NCBI GenBank assembly: GCA_041165345.1
Contig: JBEANQ010000160.1
Location: forward strand, 1-5,550
Direction: 5' to 3'
Source: JBBKWH01 sp041165345
GTDB lineage: Bacteria; Pseudomonadota; Gammaproteobacteria; Pseudomonadales; Moraxellaceae
DNA length: 5,550 nucleotides
Shown here: piece by piece, positions 1 to 5,550 of the stretch
How positions within the stretch are numbered: the first letter of the stretch is position 1
Layout of the letters: every line of letters starts with the position of its first letter
Made by a program: the position numbers and the translations under genes
The notes under the pieces: model-generated
The model's database searches: none
Seen by the model: the letters and a program-made list of their open reading frames with translations, nothing else
What the model was told of the DNA's origin: nothing

Positions 1-694
1 TACCTTGCCAGCCCATTTGATGTAAATAATTAGCGGCAGAGCTTAACGCATCAGGGGTGCTGGTCCAGACATTGCGGCGGCCATCGCCGTCGGTATCGAC
101 CGCATAGCGCATAAACGTGCTGGGCATAAACTGCATATGTCCAAACGCGCCCGCCCAAGAACCCTGTAGGTCATTCGGCAGAATCGCACCTTCATTGACC
201 ATATGCAGCGCTTGCATTAATTCTTGCTCAAAAAAAGCACTGCGACGGCCATCACACGCCAACGTCACCAACGCGGCAAGCGTGGGTGTGCGACCAAAAT
301 GACTCCCATAGCTGGTTTCTAGACCCCAAAACGACAGTAAATATTGGCCTTGCACGCCGTAACGCGTGCTGATGCTGTCCAGCAACACCCGATGCTGTTG
401 CATGAGTTGTTGACCCTGCATCGCACGGCCAGCCGTGACACGGCTTTGATGATAATCTTGAAACCCTTTGCTAAATTCGGGTTGGCTTTGATCAAGCCGC
501 ACCACGTCGGCCATCGGTTGTACGCCATCGAGACTATCATGCACGATCACATCTGGCACACCGCTGGCCATGGCTCGGGTTTTGAGTCCAGCGACACAAT
601 CTGCAAAAGGCATGGCATGGGCGGTAGAGAGGCTTAACCCCAGCAAAAGGCTGGGCCAGAAGGAAAAAACAGCAGAAAAATAGGCGGTGTTCAT
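1..694 (-). CDS. MltB-type lytic murein transglycosylase (C-terminus cut off by the window edge)
   Basis: A periplasmic enzyme that cleaves the MurNAc-GlcNAc bond of peptidoglycan, leaving 1,6-anhydro-MurNAc ends. The first 231 residues are visible; the rest runs off the window. Residues 1-27 look like a Sec signal peptide ending in AHA. Cys33 follows PFAD, which is not a lipobox, so a soluble periplasmic protein is more likely than a lipoprotein. The FxxC..L+..A...GV stretch at about 30-46 resembles the TIGR02283 branch of the MltB family. FWGLETSYG (122-130) holds the expected catalytic Glu126, and GSWAGAFGHMQFMPSTF (178-194) followed by DTDGDGRR (200-207) and W210 is the family signature after the active site. 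The ATG at 694 is preceded by an in-frame TGA at 706-704; a TTG at 703 is the only alternative start. No clear Shine-Dalgarno is seen. It lies 91 bp after the holD-like gene, in the same direction, with no convincing terminator or promoter between them. Confidence 0.93.
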   Translation of the reverse strand, partial: MNTAYFSAVFSFWPSLLLGLSLSTAHAMPFADCVAGLKTRAMASGVPDVIVHDSLDGVQPMADVVRLDQSQPEFSKGFQDYHQSRVTAGRAMQGQQLMQQHRVLLDSISTRYGVQGQYLLSFWGLETSYGSHFGRTPTLAALVTLACDGRRSAFFEQELMQALHMVNEGAILPNDLQGSWAGAFGHMQFMPSTFMRYAVDTDGDGRRNVWTSTPDALSSAANYLHQMGWQG

Positions 695-785
695 TAGTGG
701 CAATCAATAGCGGTCATTTGGTGTATAGGATGCCAGAACAACCGCCACAGCTCACCATACAAAACTGTAAGAAAAACCACCACGA

Positions 786-1517
786 TCAGGTGTATTGGGT
801 GAGCGTTGGTAACGACAGCAACTGCCACAGGCTGCGTTTTTGCAATGAATCCGCCAGTAAATCGGCCAATGTGGGCAAACGTTCAACGCGATCCGGAATG
901 ACAACGTCTGGCAAATCGCCCATCAAGCCCACCCGATGCATGGGTCCTAAACGGAATAAAAACCCCGCCAACCCTGCGGCTGCGCCATCCATTTGTTGCC
1001 AGCGTGCGCCTTCGGCCAACGGCCATGCAAAGTGCTGCACCGTCTTGGCCTGCATGGCAATGCCGATGTTGTCCCACAAACGGCGCGCTGCGTCATCGGT
1101 TAAAGCATCGTCTGGCACAATCACAATCCACCGCCCGATCACCCGTGCTTGCACGGCAAAGCGTAGCCGTGGCGTGGCATCTAATGGCGCGGCTTGATCC
1201 ATATCCACAAAGGGCTGGCGGCTGGTGCGTGGGGGCGCACGCTCAACCACAGGCGCTTTGGCGACCACTTGAGCGCCATGATTGACCACAGCCGGTGCGA
1301 CAAGTGCTGGGCGCGTCGGTGGTGTGGCAACAACGAGAGATGCGACCGCTGAACGAACCGGCATAACTGCCTGATCAACCACCGGCTGGGTAGCAGGTTC
1401 ACGCCCGTGCTGCCCCTGCCAAACAGGACGAATGGGCACACGCTGCACGGTTGCCCCACGCGCACCCCAGACCGGAATGCCCAGTGCAGCCAACAGCGCG
1501 CGTGTGCGTGCGGGCAC
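786..1517 (-). CDS. holD: Candidate DNA polymerase III psi subunit (HolD), long divergent form
   Basis: Psi bridges the clamp loader (tau/gamma) to chi, which binds SSB. The N-terminus RTRALLAALGIPVW parallels E. coli psi as I recall it: L9, L12, G13, I14 and W17 fall at the same residue numbers, in the short peptide that docks on the clamp-loader collar. Residues about 21-115 are a Pro/Ala/Val-rich linker of low complexity with no recognisable domain. From about 118 a compact domain follows: beta-like RWIVIVPDDALTDDAARRLW (129-148), WPLAEGARW (165-173), and LPTLADLLADSLQKRSLWQL (214-233). The last resembles the C-terminal part of E. coli psi (SPALTDLRANPTARAALWQQI). At 243 residues it is far longer than E. 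coli psi (about 137), but long cryptic psi subunits are known in pseudomonads. The GTG start lies directly after the leuA stop, with an excellent Shine-Dalgarno inside leuA. An uncharacterised protein with chance resemblance is the alternative; the match is by eye only. Confidence 0.68.
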   Translation of the reverse strand: MPARTRALLAALGIPVWGARGATVQRVPIRPVWQGQHGREPATQPVVDQAVMPVRSAVASLVVATPPTRPALVAPAVVNHGAQVVAKAPVVERAPPRTSRQPFVDMDQAAPLDATPRLRFAVQARVIGRWIVIVPDDALTDDAARRLWDNIGIAMQAKTVQHFAWPLAEGARWQQMDGAAAGLAGFLFRLGPMHRVGLMGDLPDVVIPDRVERLPTLADLLADSLQKRSLWQLLSLPTLTQYT

Positions 1518-3065
1518 TTACATCACCTCGTCAGTTTGCGGGTTGGCTTTGCCTGCGGTGGCCAGCCAGTTGAGGGCGTCCAAATAGGCTTTGGCGCTGG
1601 CAACCACGATGTCGGTGTCTGCGCCTTGCCCTGTCACGATTCGGCCGTCTTTATTCAGCCGAACCGCCACTTCACCTTGACTGTCTGTACCGCTGGTGAT
1701 GGCATTCACCTGATACAGCTCAAGCGTTGCACCCGATTTGGCAATCACTTCAATCGCTTTAAAGGTGGCATCAATCGGACCTGACCCACTGGCACTGACC
1801 GGATGATCACGACCATCGACGGTCAGCACCAAGTGAGCCCGTGGTGTTTGGCCGGTCTTGCTGGTCACTTCAAGCTCGGCCAAATTAAAACGTTCGTTGA
1901 CATCAGTACCATGATGACCACTGACTAAGGCGTGCAGGTCTTCATCAAAAATTTCACTTTTGCGGTCGGCCAATTCTTTAAATTTGACAAACAGGGTGTT
2001 GAGTTGGTCGTCTGACTCAATGCCAATGCCCAACTCCTCTAAACGCGCACGGAACGCCGCCCGACCCGACAGCTTGCCCAAGGTCAGTTTGTTGGTTTTC
2101 CAGCCTACGTCTTCGGCACGCATGATTTCGTAGGTTTCGCGGTGTTTTAAAATACCGTCTTGATGAATCCCCGACTCATGTGCAAACGCATTTGCACCCA
2201 CAATCGCTTTGTTTGGTTGCACCACATAACCGGTAATCGCCGAAACTAATCGTGAAGTCGGTACAATTTCTTCGGTGCGAATATTGGTCAATACATTAAA
2301 CATGTCACGACGAACACGGGTCGCCATGACAATTTCTTCTAATGCGGCATTCCCCGCCCGCTCGCCCAATCCGTTAATGGTGCATTCGACCTGACGCGCA
2401 CCGGCTTGCACAGCAGCCAAGCTGTTGGCAACCGCCATGCCCAAGTCGTTATGGCAATGCGCCGACCAAATCACTTTGTCCGCGTTGGGGGTTTGGGCAA
2501 TCAACTGACCAAACAAATCACCAATTAAATTGGGTGTGGAATAACCCACGGTGTCTGGCACGTTGAGGGTTTTTGCCCCTGCGCCAATCACTGCGTCAAA
2601 AATACGGATCAAAAACGGCAGCTCTGAACGAATAGCATCTTCAGCCGAAAATTCGACATCATCGGTGTATTCCAAAGCCATTTTGACGGCTTTGACTGCC
2701 GCTTCAATCACTTGGTCTTCTTCCATGCGTAACTTGTACTGCATATGAATCGGGCTGGTGGCAATAAAGGTATGCACCCGCCCACGACGTGCATGAGCAA
2801 TCGCTTCACCCGCACGGCGCACGTCTTTTTCGTTGGCACGCGCCAGCGAACAAATGGTCGAGTCTTTCACCAGACGTGCAATGCTGCTAATGGCGTCAAA
2901 ATCGCCGATGCTGGCGGCGGCAAATCCGGCTTCAATCACGTCGACGCCCAAGCGTTCAAGCTGGCGGGCGACCCGAATTTTTTCTTCCTTGGTCATGGCT
3001 GCACCAGGGCTTTGTTCGCCATCACGTAAGGTGGTATCAAAAATAATCAGTTGCTTGCTGCTCAT
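1518..3065 (-). CDS. leuA: 2-isopropylmalate synthase
   Basis: Catalyses the first committed step of leucine synthesis: acetyl-CoA plus 2-oxoisovalerate gives 2-isopropylmalate. It is cytosolic and needs a divalent metal. The 515 residues match the long (E. coli-type) family. The TIM-barrel catalytic domain opens with DTTLRDGEQSPG (10-21; Arg14 and metal-binding Asp15). HCHND (203-207) gives metal ligands His203 and His205, and NGLGERAGN (231-239) gives Asn239. HESGIHQDG (296-304) is the subdomain motif contributing to the active site. Residues from about 390 to 500 form the regulatory domain that in this family binds leucine for feedback inhibition. All key residues are intact. The ATG at 3065 is the only start, since a TGA lies in frame at 3083-3081; a GAGGA at 3082-3078 is 12 nt upstream, rather far for a Shine-Dalgarno. 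It stands alone, without leuB, leuC or leuD in the window. Confidence 0.98.
   Translation of the reverse strand: MSSKQLIIFDTTLRDGEQSPGAAMTKEEKIRVARQLERLGVDVIEAGFAAASIGDFDAISSIARLVKDSTICSLARANEKDVRRAGEAIAHARRGRVHTFIATSPIHMQYKLRMEEDQVIEAAVKAVKMALEYTDDVEFSAEDAIRSELPFLIRIFDAVIGAGAKTLNVPDTVGYSTPNLIGDLFGQLIAQTPNADKVIWSAHCHNDLGMAVANSLAAVQAGARQVECTINGLGERAGNAALEEIVMATRVRRDMFNVLTNIRTEEIVPTSRLVSAITGYVVQPNKAIVGANAFAHESGIHQDGILKHRETYEIMRAEDVGWKTNKLTLGKLSGRAAFRARLEELGIGIESDDQLNTLFVKFKELADRKSEIFDEDLHALVSGHHGTDVNERFNLAELEVTSKTGQTPRAHLVLTVDGRDHPVSASGSGPIDATFKAIEVIAKSGATLELYQVNAITSGTDSQGEVAVRLNKDGRIVTGQGADTDIVVASAKAYLDALNWLATAGKANPQTDEVM
1522..1529 (-). promoter_or_regulatory. Ribosome binding site of the holD-like gene, inside the leuA 3' end
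   Basis: GAGGTGAT on the minus strand matches the 16S anti-Shine-Dalgarno sequence over its full length and stands 4 nt before the GTG at 1517. It overlaps the last codons of leuA (Glu-Val-Met), so ribosomes terminating on leuA sit on this site. The neighbouring ATG at 1523-1521 cannot be used because TAA follows it in frame, so this site fixes the GTG as the start. Confidence 0.8.
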
Positions 3066-3221
3066 GGCTACACGACATCCTCATAAAAACGGCTCAATCC
3101 TTGATGTGCCTTTTCTGCCTAACGGTCAGAGGGTCTACACGAGGATTGGTAAAAGTTGGGCAGATTTTGCCTGTAAATGACCCACAAATGCAAAATTGTC
3201 GCAGACTGATGCACCACGCGA
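3066..3221 (-). promoter_or_regulatory. leuA upstream region with a 7-bp inverted repeat and weak promoter candidates
   Basis: This 156-bp gap between the M48 gene and leuA should hold the leuA promoter if leuA is separately transcribed. A perfect inverted repeat ATTTTGC/GCAAAAT lies at 3164-3170 and 3190-3196 with a 19-nt spacer, a layout compatible with a LysR-type or dimeric regulator site. A -35-like TTTACA sits inside the spacer (minus strand 3177-3172), but its partner at 17 bp (TTTTAC) is only a 3/6 -10 match. No leucine-rich leader peptide, no attenuator-like hairpin with a U-tract and no clear rho-independent terminator for the upstream gene is visible. Chance could give an inverted repeat of this size in such a stretch. 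Confidence 0.3.
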
Positions 3222-5207
3222 TCATTTCAATGATGCCATCAATGCCTGATCTGGCCGAGCCAACGCTGGTAAGCCTTTTAAGACCTCCGGACACAGCCCT
3301 AACCGCCAATGCAATAATTGCAGCATATCGTGTTCTTCTTGCCTCATGCTCACAGTAGCCCATAAGCACGTTTCGGTGACGGCCAACACGCTCACCCGAT
3401 GCAGATGCGGCAAGCCAGCCAATCGGGTCAAGAGGGCGCCAAAATCGACAGATCCCGTCAACATGGGTGCGGGTTGATCAATCACTTGAAATAACGTTTG
3501 CAACACTTGGGTGCGAACCACTGCCTGTGTGGCTGGCGGCAGTTGTTGTAATTGCAACATCGCATCGACCAACACCTGTACATCATAATGGCAGTCGGCA
3601 AAGGCAATCGGCAGGCTTTCTGGCAGCAAAGACACGGTGGCTTTGAGCCACTCTAACAGCAATAAATCGCCCAAAGCCACTTGGCCATCTGACTGAATCA
3701 TTAAAGCCAGCCGGCTCAATAACTGTCGTGCAGCACTCTCGGGCAAATCACCCAGCCCACCTAAAGCCGCATGAAACAGCAACACATGCACGCGGGCATC
3801 CATACCATGTAGTGCCTGAACCAGTGCCCGACTCACAGCCACATCGGCAGGCAAGTCATTTAAATCAAGGCCTCGACGCGACACCATAATGGCAGCCAAT
3901 AGCTCACGACAGCCTGCGCCTGTGCTTAATGCACGGCTAATCGCATCGGGTTGCTCTTGGCACATCAACTGCCGTTCGGCCATCGCCAATGGCGGTAATC
4001 CGTCTGGTCGGTCAAGCGCACCCTGCCACACGCGCAACACCGGCAAAGGCTGAGGGGGCTGCCACTCACGAGTTTGGTCTTGTTTGGCCAATGGGGCGGG
4101 ATAAGGCCCCACCGGTGTGGGCGTACGGGTTTGGCGCGCCACACGGTCACGTGCTTGTACACGCTGCAAGGCGTTGGGATTAAGCCGGCCAATTCGTTCG
4201 TCTAAGGCCGGATGCGTCGAAAACCAACCATCTGACATTAACGCACTGCCAAAACACAAATGACTGATCGACTCGGCATGCATACCATACAACATCGACC
4301 CACTGTCATGCGCCCGAATCCGCAACAACGCCCGCAATACCGCATCGGTACGCGTAAACTGTAGACTGCCCTCGTCTGCCATAAACTCTCGTTGGCGCAA
4401 AATAGCCAGCTTAATAAACCGGCCCATAAACACCCCCAAACTGCCCAGCACCCACACCAAACGCCCGAACACCGACCAACACCATGCCGCACGCGGCCGA
4501 CGATATGGCTGAGCAAATTGCAACAACCAACGACCCATTTGGCTGATCAACAACAAACCACTTAACACCGACATCAGCCGTAAATTTAAAGCCGTATCCC
4601 CATGGTGAATATGGCTAAACTCATGCCCCACCACTCCACGAAGCTCATCAATATCAAGCGTCTGCAAGGCACCCCACGTCACCACCAGCACCATGTCATT
4701 GGCCTGATACCCCGCAACAAACGCATTAATCGCTGGCTCGTCATCTAACACATAGGGCACAGGCGCAGGCAAACCAGATACCAAAGACAGTTGCTCAATC
4801 ACCCGCAAAAGCTGGCGCTCTTCATAGACGGTTGCAGAGGTCTGAATATGCCGCGCACCCAAACGGCGCGCAATGGCAGGCCCACCTTCATGCAGGCGAT
4901 ACCACTCTAAACCTGTCCCAGTCAGCAACAAAAATACCACCACCGCAATCACCCATGGGGTAGCGGCATGCAGTAACAGACTACTATGAGGCAGAAAAAA
5001 ACCGAGCAAAACGCCAACGGCGGCGTTCATGGTCAACACCGTGACCAGCATGGCCAATAAAAATAGCAAGGCCAACAACGCACTATGCCAATAAGCACGA
5101 CGATGCCGACTCAAAAACGCCCCGATTCCTTCAGGGTGCAAACGTTCCATGTTGGCTACCAATCCAGTTGACGCCGACCACGCATCACAAAAATATGGGT
5201 CTGTCAC
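3222..5207 (-). CDS. Membrane-anchored M48-family zinc metallopeptidase with helical C-terminal region
   Basis: An HtpX/Ste24-like protease of the inner membrane, probably acting in protein quality control; its substrate is unknown. Two hydrophobic segments (about 42-72 and 84-100) precede the protease domain. HEFSH (195-199) is the zinc motif with catalytic Glu196, and REFMAD (273-278) supplies the third ligand Glu274. Further hydrophobic stretches lie at about 211-230 and 246-268, and THP (331-333) matches the conserved S/T-H-P after the active site. A Pro-rich linker (about 360-390) leads to a roughly 270-residue helical region in which LMIQSDGQV (502-510) plus Glu519 resembles the TerB-like 'DG.I' motif seen in M48 proteins that accompany LemA. 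No lemA is visible here. The first possible start is GTG 5207 (AGG 7 nt upstream, in-frame TGA directly before it). ATG at 5150 (Met20) would give an N-terminus closer to relatives, so the start is unsettled. Leu-, Gln- and Pro-rich but otherwise intact. Confidence 0.93.
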   Translation of the reverse strand: MTDPYFCDAWSASTGLVANMERLHPEGIGAFLSRHRRAYWHSALLALLFLLAMLVTVLTMNAAVGVLLGFFLPHSSLLLHAATPWVIAVVVFLLLTGTGLEWYRLHEGGPAIARRLGARHIQTSATVYEERQLLRVIEQLSLVSGLPAPVPYVLDDEPAINAFVAGYQANDMVLVVTWGALQTLDIDELRGVVGHEFSHIHHGDTALNLRLMSVLSGLLLISQMGRWLLQFAQPYRRPRAAWCWSVFGRLVWVLGSLGVFMGRFIKLAILRQREFMADEGSLQFTRTDAVLRALLRIRAHDSGSMLYGMHAESISHLCFGSALMSDGWFSTHPALDERIGRLNPNALQRVQARDRVARQTRTPTPVGPYPAPLAKQDQTREWQPPQPLPVLRVWQGALDRPDGLPPLAMAERQLMCQEQPDAISRALSTGAGCRELLAAIMVSRRGLDLNDLPADVAVSRALVQALHGMDARVHVLLFHAALGGLGDLPESAARQLLSRLALMIQSDGQVALGDLLLLEWLKATVSLLPESLPIAFADCHYDVQVLVDAMLQLQQLPPATQAVVRTQVLQTLFQVIDQPAPMLTGSVDFGALLTRLAGLPHLHRVSVLAVTETCLWATVSMRQEEHDMLQLLHWRLGLCPEVLKGLPALARPDQALMASLK

Positions 5208-5226
5208 TCAATCGCCTAATGCAAGC

Positions 5227-5248
5227 CAGACCCCATTGCGGTGGTCTG
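5227..5248 (-). other. Hairpin in the M48 leader
   Basis: CAGACC (5227-5232) and GGTCTG (5243-5248) form a 6-bp stem with a 10-nt loop, ending about 20 nt before the GTG start. No T-run follows on either strand, so it is not a rho-independent terminator. If the gene starts at GTG 5207, a structure here could modulate ribosome access. The stem is short and could be chance. Confidence 0.3.
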
Positions 5249-5266
5249 TATGTCATCAGTGAGCCC

Positions 5267-5275
5267 TTAATAGCA
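5267..5275 (-). promoter_or_regulatory. Possible extended -10 promoter for the M48 gene
   Basis: On the minus strand TGC-TATTAA reads as an extended -10 (TGn plus a 4/6 match to TATAAT), giving a predicted start near 5260 and a leader of about 50 nt. No good -35 lies 16-19 bp upstream; extended -10 promoters can do without one, or an activator bound at the upstream repeats or palindrome could compensate. Confidence 0.3.
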
Positions 5276-5305
5276 CTAGATTAACCGAAAAGAACCACCC
5301 CACAC

Positions 5306-5322
5306 TGTGACGAACCGTCACA
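5306..5322. promoter_or_regulatory. Perfect 17-bp palindrome, operator-like
   Basis: TGTGACG-AAC-CGTCACA has two perfect 7-bp arms around a 3-bp centre. It lies about 45-55 bp upstream of the predicted M48 transcription start. The outer TGTGA/TCACA half-sites resemble CRP/Vfr sites, but the spacing is N7 rather than the usual N6, which argues against a standard CRP site. Lack of a following T-run argues against a terminator. A dimeric regulator operator is the best reading; the protein is unknown. Confidence 0.5.
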
Positions 5323-5329
5323 ATCTTGT

Positions 5330-5358
5330 GAATAAACTCGGAATAAAAATTGAATAAA
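5330..5358. repeat. Three direct GAATAAA heptamers at 11-bp period
   Basis: GAATAAA occurs at 5330-5336, 5341-5347 and 5352-5358, each copy exactly 11 bp after the last, with unrelated 4-bp spacers (CTCG, AATT). Seven-bp units with 4-bp spacers, on one face of the helix, are the layout bound by tandem OmpR/PhoB-type response regulators. The copies lie between the microprotein ORF and the palindrome. The heptamer is not the PhoB consensus, so the binding factor is unknown; curvature from phased A-tracts is another option. Confidence 0.55.
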
Positions 5359-5365
5359 TTTTCAG

Positions 5366-5452
5366 TTATGGTGGCAGCCGTGTACGGAGTATCCACATAA
5401 TAATCAAAACGGCCAACACACAGCCCGCTATAATCAGCCCTGCAATATCCAT
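5366..5452 (-). CDS. 28-residue single-pass membrane microprotein
   Basis: A short ORF coding for a Met-Asp start, an uninterrupted hydrophobic helix at about residues 5-22 (rich in Ile, Leu, Val and Ala, with Cys11 and Trp20), and a basic tail Arg-Thr-Arg followed by Leu-Pro-Pro. The charges predict N-terminus out, C-terminus in. Two in-frame stops (TAG TAA) stand directly before the ATG, and AAGGAG lies 6 nt upstream, so the start is unambiguous. It is the size of KdpF-like or stress-related small membrane proteins, but I recognise no family and no kdpA follows. The M48 membrane protease gene is next downstream, 158 bp away. It is too short for coding statistics; the strong ribosome binding site and membrane pattern are the support. 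Confidence 0.6.
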   Translation of the reverse strand: MDIAGLIIAGCVLAVLIIMWILRTRLPP

Positions 5453-5550
5453 TTACTACTCCTTTTTGGACTTAGCACGATATTTACCATCGCGCCAAAT
5501 ACTATTTAATGTCCGTCAAAGCAATCCCGCTTCACATGACTTGTGCTTGT
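5453..5550. other. Window-edge stretch with no supported gene
   Basis: Apart from the ribosome binding site noted separately, nothing firm is visible. On the minus strand one frame is open from the edge for 14 codons to a TAA at 5508-5506 and could be the tail of an upstream gene. On the plus strand an ATG at 5509 opens a frame to the edge but lacks a Shine-Dalgarno. TTGACG (minus strand, about 5519-5514) resembles a -35, but no -10 stands at the right distance. Confidence 0.3.
5459..5464 (-). promoter_or_regulatory. Strong ribosome binding site of the membrane microprotein
   Basis: AAGGAG on the minus strand, 6 nt before the ATG at 5452, is one of the best Shine-Dalgarno matches in the window and is the main evidence that the 28-codon ORF is translated. 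Confidence 0.65.

Noticed and set aside
717..761. 14-codon minus-strand ORF in the gap before the transglycosylase gene, with a CxxC motif
   Set aside because: No Shine-Dalgarno, too short to support, and nothing links it to the downstream start.
697..1197. 166-codon plus-strand ORF (and a 93-codon plus-strand ORF at 1004-1285)
   Set aside because: Antisense shadow of the holD-like gene; composition is Ser/Arg/Cys-rich, with no ribosome binding site and no recognisable domain.
3095..3148. CAATCC/GGATTG 6-bp inverted repeat upstream of leuA, considered as an attenuator stem
   Set aside because: Six base pairs over a long loop is expected by chance in 150 bp, and there is no U-tract.
3094..3369. 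91-codon minus-strand ORF spanning the M48 3' end and the leuA leader, considered as a leu leader peptide
   Set aside because: No run of leucine codons, and most of it is a frame-shifted shadow of the M48 gene.
5185..5256. 23-codon minus-strand ORF overlapping the M48 start, considered as a coupled leader peptide
   Set aside because: No Shine-Dalgarno and no feature distinguishing it from a chance frame.
5346..5362. AAAATT-N5-AATTTT stem after the microprotein, considered as a terminator
   Set aside because: The stem is AT-only and lacks a proper U-run; it is better explained by the AT-rich heptamer repeats.
5366..5452. KdpF identity for the microprotein
   Set aside because: Size is similar, but no kdpA follows and the sequence does not match KdpF motifs that I recognise.
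5509..5550. Plus-strand ATG opening a frame to the window edge, considered as a divergent gene
   Set aside because: No ribosome binding site, only 14 codons visible, and no domain.

Overview
The window looks like chromosomal DNA of a gammaproteobacterium, most likely a member of Pseudomonadales (Moraxellaceae or Pseudomonadaceae side). The reasons are a long-form LeuA of the gamma/beta type, a TIGR02283-like lytic transglycosylase, and a candidate long 'cryptic' DNA polymerase III psi subunit of the kind known from pseudomonads. This placement is inference from protein character; no rRNA or other strong phylogenetic marker is present. All supported genes lie on the minus strand, so transcription runs from high to low coordinates. 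There is no transposase, integrase, CRISPR array, tRNA or rRNA.

In transcription order: (i) 5550-5453 is an upstream stretch with no convincing gene. (ii) 5452-5366 is a 28-residue single-pass membrane microprotein ORF with a strong ribosome binding site. (iii) 5365-5208 is a 158-bp intergenic region with unusual density of signals: three GAATAAA heptamers at exact 11-bp intervals, a perfect 7+3+7 palindrome, a possible extended -10 and a hairpin just before the next gene. (iv) 5207-3222 encodes a large membrane-anchored M48 zinc metallopeptidase with a helical C-terminal region. (v) 3221-3066 is the leuA leader/promoter region. (vi) 3065-1518 is leuA, 2-isopropylmalate synthase. (vii) 1517-786 starts on a GTG directly after the leuA stop and is best read as a divergent holD (psi, clamp-loader subunit). 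(viii) 694 to the window edge is the N-terminal part of a periplasmic MltB-type lytic transglycosylase.

The genes do not form one pathway: leucine synthesis, replisome assembly, envelope proteolysis and peptidoglycan cleavage sit side by side. The tightest link is leuA-holD, where the second gene's Shine-Dalgarno lies inside the last leuA codons, implying translational coupling. I see no complete novel multi-gene system. The most noteworthy items are the unusually long psi candidate and its junction with leuA, the phased repeat/palindrome cluster upstream of the M48 gene, and the membrane microprotein.
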